DNA of 64,000 nt from assembly GCA_963799815.1 (NCBI GenBank), contig CAWCYG010000004.1, forward strand, positions 806,001-870,000. The letters run 5' to 3'. Under the pieces are notes generated by a model. It was not told the DNA's origin and did not search any database. It worked only from the letters and a program-made list of their open reading frames with translations. This DNA comes from JBDTSW01 sp963799815. GTDB taxonomy: Bacteria; Actinomycetota; Thermoleophilia; Solirubrobacterales; 70-9. Below, in pieces: positions 58,934 to 64,000 of this stretch (position 1 is the stretch's first letter; the number at the start of each line of letters is the position of its first letter). The position numbers and the translations under genes were made by a program.

Positions 58934-61124
58934 TCAGCAATCCTCGCCCGTATAGCGGCAGGCGACGATCGATGGCCGTTCGATGGGCTCGCCGGCCTCG
59001 ATCGACCACGCCAGGCGGACGAACTGGGCGTGGGTCCAGGCGAACGGGGTCGCGGAGCGCGTGCCCTCGCCAAGCCCAGCGCCGGGCTCGCCCGTCGGCG
59101 GGCGGCCGTCCCAGACCTGCTCGGGGAGCATCAACCCGTCGTTGGCGGTGGCCGCGATCGTGTTGAGGTACGGCGCCGCGTCGCCACCAGCGAGGAGCTC
59201 GTACTCCGCCCGCTCGCCCGAGAGCAGTGGCCAAAGCCGGCCGAGCGTCTGACGTTCGGCGGTCTCGAAGATGTTCCAGTCGGCCCCCGTGCGCGTCTCG
59301 CCGTAGCCATCGAAGGTGAACCGGTGCCAGATCGTGCCGCCCGGGGTCCGCTCGGCCAGTACCTCGTCGCCGACCTCGAGCGAGTTGAGCACGGTCGGAT
59401 CGTCGGCCCGCTTGGCGCCGAAGAGGACGAGGCCGAGGAAGCTCTGGTCAACGATCTCGCGCTCGTCGACGGGTCGTGGGAAGTTGTCGCCGATCTCATA
59501 GGTACTGCCGTCGTTGGGGTTGGCGTCCTTCGTCACCCGGAGGTAATGGGGCGTGGGCTCGTAGAACGGGCTTCGGTCCGTCGCGGTCCAGTCCTCCACG
59601 CGGCGCTGCCAGCGGTCGGCGACGCGCTCGTAGGTCGTCGCCCGTCCGAACGCGCCGTTCTGGCGCGCGATGTCGGCCGCGCAGATCAACCCTGCGATCT
59701 CGGTGGCGATCGTGTTTGGCGACCAGCCGTCCTGGTTCTCCCAGCGCTCCTGCGGGCTCTCGGGCCCGTTGGCAGACGATGTAATTGGCGGCCTTGCGCA
59801 CGTGGGTCCAGTCGGTGGGACCTGTGCGGTCCAGCCACCACGCCAACACGACCGGCAGCGCGACCTCGTCGAGCTGGGTGTTCTCCCAGCGCTTCCTGCC
59901 GTCGACCTCGGTGTTCTGCCACCACGAGCCGTCGGGCTTCTGCACGCGCCAGAGGTATTCGAGCGCACGGATGGGCGCTTCGTCGTCGCCGGCGGCTTTC
60001 TGCGCGGTCGCGACGTGGTAGAGGTCGCGCGGCCAGACGAGGTGGTAGGGACCTGAATCCTCGGTGGCCTCGAGCGTCAGCGTGCCCCAGACCCAGGGCA
60101 TCGACGGCGACGCGACCGAGGCGCCGCGATAGGTCTTGTCCTCGGAGGCCTCCAGCACCATCAGCGACTGGTGATAGAGGCTGCGAAGGCCAGCGTCGCC
60201 GGCGACGCTGGCAGGGGGATCGGAGAGCGAGTCAACGTAGGAGTGCCATCCAGAGGCGTAGCGCCGGGCGGTGCTCAGGAACGCCGGCTCGAGCGCGCCG
60301 AGGGCGCTCGCCCGCGCCTCTGGCCCGTTCGCCCCGAAGCCAATCGCGAGAGTCATATTGCGGCTGTCACCGAGGCCGGTGAGCTGCGTGAGTGCCGCCT
60401 GAACGACGTTGCCCGGCCTGCGCGCATCGAACTCGTCATCCAGGTCGTAGTCGCCGCTGAGATCCGACCACGGGTCGCTGGCCGAGCCCCGGTAGCCGCT
60501 GGTCGTCGATCGAAGCCCGGGTTCGGCGGCGATCTGGCTCGCGACGGTGTCGTCCACGGCGAGCAGGCGGGAACCGAGGCTGTGACCCCGGTCGTCGTTG
60601 CCGTCGTCACCCGGGGCCGGGTCGGCTAGCAGGTAGAGGCGCAGCGGCTCACCCGTGAGCGACGCGAAGCGCACGTCGGCGAGCACGGTGTCGCGTTTCG
60701 GGTCTGCGATCCACGTCTTCTCGAGGCGCCAGCGCTCGGTCGAGGTCACCTGCTGGAACGCGAGCGAACCCGGTACCGGCACCACGCGGGTCTCGACCCC
60801 CGCGTCGGTCTCGCGGTCGATGAAGCTGCTGCCATCGGTAACCGCGAACTCGAGGTCACGCAGGCTCGGCGTACCGAGGTCGGGGTAGTAGACCTCCGTC
60901 AGCTCGGCCGCGCGCAGCGTGAACCACACCTGGCTTTGGAGGTCATGGGCCGTGCCGAAGCCGTGCTTGTCGGCGGGGGCCCACGTATGAGCCTCCCCAG
61001 GGGCGCCGGGTGCCTGTGGCTTGGCATGGGCGAGCGCCGGCAGCAGCGAGGCGACTGCGACGACGGCGAGGAGTGAGCGTAGTAGGACGCCTCCGCGAAA
61101 CCCCCGCCTCGCTTGCTCTTCCAT
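58934..61124 (-). pseudogene. GH15 glucoamylase-like secreted protein with one-base insertion
   Basis: ATG 61124, behind GGGAGG, starts a signal peptide (LLRSLLAVVAVASLLPALAHA). An N-terminal beta-sandwich and the (alpha/alpha)6 barrel follow, with GPYHLVWPRDLYHVATAQKA. At KAANYIVCQ the frame fails. Removing one base near 59774 gives KAANYIVANGPESPQERWEN, exactly the GH15 acid site, and the rest follows in the other frame (DGWSPNTIATEIAGLICAAD to the stop at 58934). The whole would be about 730 residues and hydrolyse alpha-1,4-glucans. A single inserted base therefore separates this from an intact gene. Confidence 0.85.
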
Positions 61125-61237
61125 CTCGCCTCCCGCGCGGCGTCAGGGAAGCTCGCCGCGCCGTGGGCATACCCCGCGGCGTGGCGAGGGAAACCAGGAT
61201 TGAAGTCGGGACGGCTAGCCGGCGGCCCGGCCACTCC

Positions 61238-61846
61238 TCACTCGTATCGGAGTCGGTAGAAGGTCGGATTGGCCTTTCTGACGTATCCCGGGGCGCCATA
61301 GGCATCCATCGGCTCCTCATCGACCACGGTCCACTTTGGGAACGAGGCCTCGATGTCCTCTCTGCTCGCGCCGCGGGGAAGCATGCCCCTGCGCCCGGGT
61401 TCCCATGCCAACAAGAGGAGGCTGGCACCCGGGGCCGCAACGGCGCTCGCCTGGCGACCTTCCTCCAAGCGCTGAGCATCGCTGAGCGCATCGTGAAAGC
61501 AGCCGAAGTCGACGAGGAAGCGAAAACCGGTGCCGACGTCGGCGCTGTGGAGCGCCGTCACGTCGCCCTCGATCAGCCGCGCCTCCACCCCGGTATCCCG
61601 CGCTCGCTCGCGTGCTCGGCGCACTGCCTTCGGCACGGAGTCCACACCGGTGACGTCCCACCCGCGGGCCGCCAGCTTGACGGACCAGATACCGCTGCCA
61701 CAGCCAAGGTCGAGCGCCTTCCCGTAGGGTGGCTCGGCACCTTCCTCCTCGCGATCGAAGAGCAGGGAGATCTGCCCGGCGAGGTCTTCCATGCCCTCCC
61801 AGGGCGTGAAGCCGACGGCGTAGAGCAGCCTGTAGGCAAGGCTCAT
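61238..61846 (-). CDS. Class I SAM-dependent methyltransferase
   Basis: A 202-residue methyltransferase. Motif I is ALDLGCGSGIWSVKLAARGW, the acidic residue is in VTGVDSVPKAVRRARERARD, and FRFLVDFGCFHDALSDAQRL follows. AGGAGG lies six bases before ATG 61846. A GATACTGCGGAC block about 85 bases upstream (61937-61926, minus strand) is a plausible -10, here with a real leader. It resembles thiopurine-methyltransferase-like small-molecule enzymes. Confidence 0.9.
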   Translation of the reverse strand: MSLAYRLLYAVGFTPWEGMEDLAGQISLLFDREEEGAEPPYGKALDLGCGSGIWSVKLAARGWDVTGVDSVPKAVRRARERARDTGVEARLIEGDVTALHSADVGTGFRFLVDFGCFHDALSDAQRLEEGRQASAVAAPGASLLLLAWEPGRRGMLPRGASREDIEASFPKWTVVDEEPMDAYGAPGYVRKANPTFYRLRYE

Positions 61847-61996
61847 TGGGTCCTCCTAGAACGTGGTGGGTGTTGAGAGCGACCCCGGCGCGGGCGGAAC
61901 TCGCTCCCACCCGTTATGACAGTCCGCAGTATCGCGCCGGCAGCGTTCGGGTTCTGTGAGCTACAGCACCAACGCCTCGACCGGCCCGTCGGAGGT

Positions 61997-62389
61997 CTAC
62001 TCGCCGCTGCCGTACGGGCGCGTGATGACCTCGAGGTTGTGGTCGTCGGGATCAGCGAAATACATGCCACGGCCGCCGTCATCGCGATTGATCTCGTCCG
62101 CGTGCTTGTGAAACGGATCGGCGAAGTAGATGATCTCGGCGGCCTGAATGCGCGCCAGGATTGCGTCGAACTCCTCCTCTGAGACCAAGAACGCGTAGTG
62201 CTGAGGGCGGCGCCGCTCGGGATCGGCATCCATGAAGTAGAGCTTGACCGCGTTGCTGGTCTCAACCGGCAGGAAGGGGCCGTACTGCTCCCCCACCTCG
62301 AGGTCGAGGATCTGAGCGAGGAACTCGGCCGAGGCCCTCTTGTCCTGGACGGCGATGATCGTGTGGTCGAACTCGATCAGGATCGTCAC
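61997..62389 (-). CDS. VOC-superfamily protein (glyoxalase-like)
   Basis: A 130-residue VOC protein. MTILIEFDHTIIAVQDKRAS holds the first metal His, and MYFADPDDHNLEVITRPYG the closing Glu. AFLVSEEEFDAILARIQAAE is the second half. GAGAG directly precedes the GTG start at 62389. Probably a metal-dependent lyase, dioxygenase or a resistance-type binder; the target is unknown. Confidence 0.88.
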   Translation of the reverse strand: MTILIEFDHTIIAVQDKRASAEFLAQILDLEVGEQYGPFLPVETSNAVKLYFMDADPERRRPQHYAFLVSEEEFDAILARIQAAEIIYFADPFHKHADEINRDDGGRGMYFADPDDHNLEVITRPYGSGE

Positions 62390-62489
62390 CTCTCGTCAGC
62401 GCCCGTACCCGAGTGGCCGCGGACTCATGCGACCGCCTCACGCCCCTTCGTTATGGTCGTCCAGCGGAGCGGCCGGCGAAAGGAGTGCG

Positions 62490-62928
62490 ATGACATTTGA
62501 TGAGGTCCGCGACCTGTTCGTCCAGCACCTGAGCTATGCGGGTGTTGACGGTGAGAAGTCGCACGAGATCTACCACGAGGACGCCGTCCTCGAGTTCCCC
62601 CAATCAGGCGAGCGGTTTCGCGGCAAAGCCAACATGCGGGGCTTCCGGGACCAGTACCCCGCGACGCGGCTCGACTTCGAGCCGCGGGAGATCCGCGGCA
62701 GCGGGGATTTCTGGATCGGTGAGGGCCGGCTCCTCTACGACGGCGAGAACCCGGTCCAACTACGTCTGGATCGTGGAGCTTCGGGACAAGCTCGTTCAGC
62801 GCGAGACGATCTACTTCGCCGAGCCCTTCCCCGCGCCGGACTGGCGGGAGCCATGGGCAGAGAAGGGCGGCAGCTGGGAGGTCGTGGGCGACCTCCCCGC
62901 CCACATCCTCGTTGGAGGCGGGGACTGA
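62490..62928 (+). pseudogene. SnoaL-like protein with one-base insertion
   Basis: AAAGGAG precedes ATG 62490; the product starts MTFDEVRDLFVQHLSYAGVD and continues as an NTF2-fold protein (YHEDAVLEFPQSGERFRGKA). One extra C in the run at 62750-62752 breaks the frame after LLYDGEN. The other frame gives SNYVWIVELRDKLVQRETIY and FAEPFPAPDWREPWAEK to TGA 62928. The combined 146-residue protein is clear. As it stands the gene is broken, or the assembly has one base too many. Confidence 0.75.
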
Positions 62929-62960
62929 AGCCATAGCGGCTCGGACGTCGCGTCCCGGGC

Positions 62961-64000
62961 ATGGATGACTCACCGCTCCAGCCGGCGGATGCCTCGCGGT
63001 ACGAGCTCAAGTCGCGCTGGCCCGAGAACGCCCACGGCCTCCTGGACCGTCTGGAGCAGCAGGGAGTACGACGGACCCATCTCGGAGAGGCGCTGGCCGA
63101 ACCTCGGTTCCGAGCGGCGTCCCTCATGCCCGGGCCTCCCCTTCATGGGCTCGACGTCGAGACGCAGCTCGGCTTCGAATGGACCGAGCACGATGCTCGT
63201 GACGAGGGCTGGTTCCCGCAGGGAGCTACTTCCAGCGCCCTCGCAAGCCCGGACGGGCGTTGGGACGGGCAGGAGATCCTCGTGGTGAGCTGGTACTCCA
63301 AGCAAGGACAGGGAGCGCGCGTGAGCATCGCCGCCCTCGTGGGCGGCGAGATCCGCGCGTACGAGCACATCCTGCTCGTGGAGCCGAAGCTGGCGTGGCT
63401 GGGCACCAGAGTGTCGCTTTACCCGGTGCGCGTTCACGCGGGCGGGATCGAATGGTGCGGTCCCTATCTCTACGTCGCGGACACGATCCGGGGGCTGCGG
63501 GCCTTCGACATGCGCGAGGTGCTGGAGGTCTCAGCTCCCACCGGGGGGCTCAAAGCGCCTCTCGCGGGGCGATTGGCCGAAGCGGGATGCCGTTGGGCGG
63601 TTCCCCAGGTGGGGGCCTACGCGCTCCCACTCCCCGGCATGCTCACCGGTCCGCGCTTTTCGTTCCTTGGGACAAGTCAGGCCGCTGAGGCCGGGGGCAC
63701 CTCGACGTCTGCCCTCCTCAGCGGCGAGTACCGCTCGGGACGTGGCGGCGCGCGGCTCGTGGAATGGCCCCTGGCGCGCGACGGTTCGGGCCGCTTGGCC
63801 GCCGACGCGTCAGGCGCCGTTCGCGCCGAGCGTGCATGGACCACCCAGCGAACCAACCTGCAGGGCGTGCTCGCGCTCGGGGATCGCATGCTCCTCGCAT
63901 CGAGCGCGGGTCAAGGGCCGGGCAGGCTCTCGGCCCACCACGCATCCGGAGGTGGCACCGGGGTCGAACGTCCTTGGGCGGTCGGGCCAGAGGACCTCGC
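62961..64000 (+). CDS. Hypothetical protein, 3' end outside the window
   Basis: The frame from ATG 62961 stays open to the window edge, at least 346 residues. It begins MDDSPLQPADASRYELKSRW, without signal peptide or membrane helix. Repeated short beta patterns (RVHAGGIEWCGPYLYVADTI, GLRAFDMREVLEVSAP, NLQGVLALGDRMLLASSAGQ) suggest a beta-propeller-like fold. It starts 32 bases after the broken SnoaL gene on the same strand. No family was recognised. Confidence 0.65.
   Translation, partial: MDDSPLQPADASRYELKSRWPENAHGLLDRLEQQGVRRTHLGEALAEPRFRAASLMPGPPLHGLDVETQLGFEWTEHDARDEGWFPQGATSSALASPDGRWDGQEILVVSWYSKQGQGARVSIAALVGGEIRAYEHILLVEPKLAWLGTRVSLYPVRVHAGGIEWCGPYLYVADTIRGLRAFDMREVLEVSAPTGGLKAPLAGRLAEAGCRWAVPQVGAYALPLPGMLTGPRFSFLGTSQAAEAGGTSTSALLSGEYRSGRGGARLVEWPLARDGSGRLAADASGAVRAERAWTTQRTNLQGVLALGDRMLLASSAGQGPGRLSAHHASGGGTGVERPWAVGPEDL

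Overview
The window is GC-rich, densely packed actinobacterial DNA. The likely source is the deep-branching class Thermoleophilia (Solirubrobacterales/Gaiellales type). This is inferred from gene style: a c-di-AMP riboswitch ahead of an Rpf-like cell-wall protein, a class E-like sortase, several SnoaL-like proteins opening with MSQENVE or MSKENVE, a DUF4389 membrane protein, and thrS-infC-rpmI-rplT running into pheST. No rRNA or marker search could be run, so the taxon is an inference.

Layout. 1-4.6 kb: the end of an MFS transporter, an Rpf/transglycosylase-like secreted protein under a c-di-AMP riboswitch, argG with a small membrane protein behind it, and a sortase. 4.6-24.4 kb: a large extracellular polysaccharide locus with two O-antigen-ligase/polymerase-like proteins, a tyrosine autokinase co-polymerase, three glycosyltransferases, a deacetylase, a sugar-nucleotide epimerase, a flippase, four sulfotransferases, and two secreted proteins sharing a 913-bp, almost identical block. 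One of those two sits behind a c-di-GMP-I riboswitch and has a frameshift in its N-terminal part. The combination points to a sulfated, c-di-GMP-responsive exopolysaccharide.

24.4-33 kb: translation genes on the minus strand (thrS, infC, rpmI, rplT, an rRNA methyltransferase, pheS, pheT), followed by two paralogous single-pass proteins with Thr-rich tails. rplT appears to start at AUC. 33-43 kb: a GNAT acetyltransferase, a GH26-like secreted glycosidase, then a tight five-gene minus-strand operon (NAD-synthetase-like, asparagine-synthetase-like, acyl carrier protein, AMP-dependent ligase, polytopic membrane protein) that looks like a carrier-protein amidation/conjugation pathway. An aldo-keto reductase, a 19-residue hydrophobic peptide gene and tRNA-Val follow.

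43-64 kb: an accessory tract of small enzymes (cupins, VOC, SnoaL, methyltransferases, hydrolases, transporter) containing many broken genes: an HTH regulator, a deacetylase-like secreted protein, a Ca-binding-repeat protein, an RNase H-like remnant, an integrase remnant beside tRNA-Cys, a GH15 glucoamylase and a SnoaL protein. Translation and biosynthesis genes in the first 42 kb are intact, so the damage is concentrated here. Several genes share a promoter arrangement in which a -10-like hexamer lies 6-9 bases before the start codon, which indicates leaderless transcripts.
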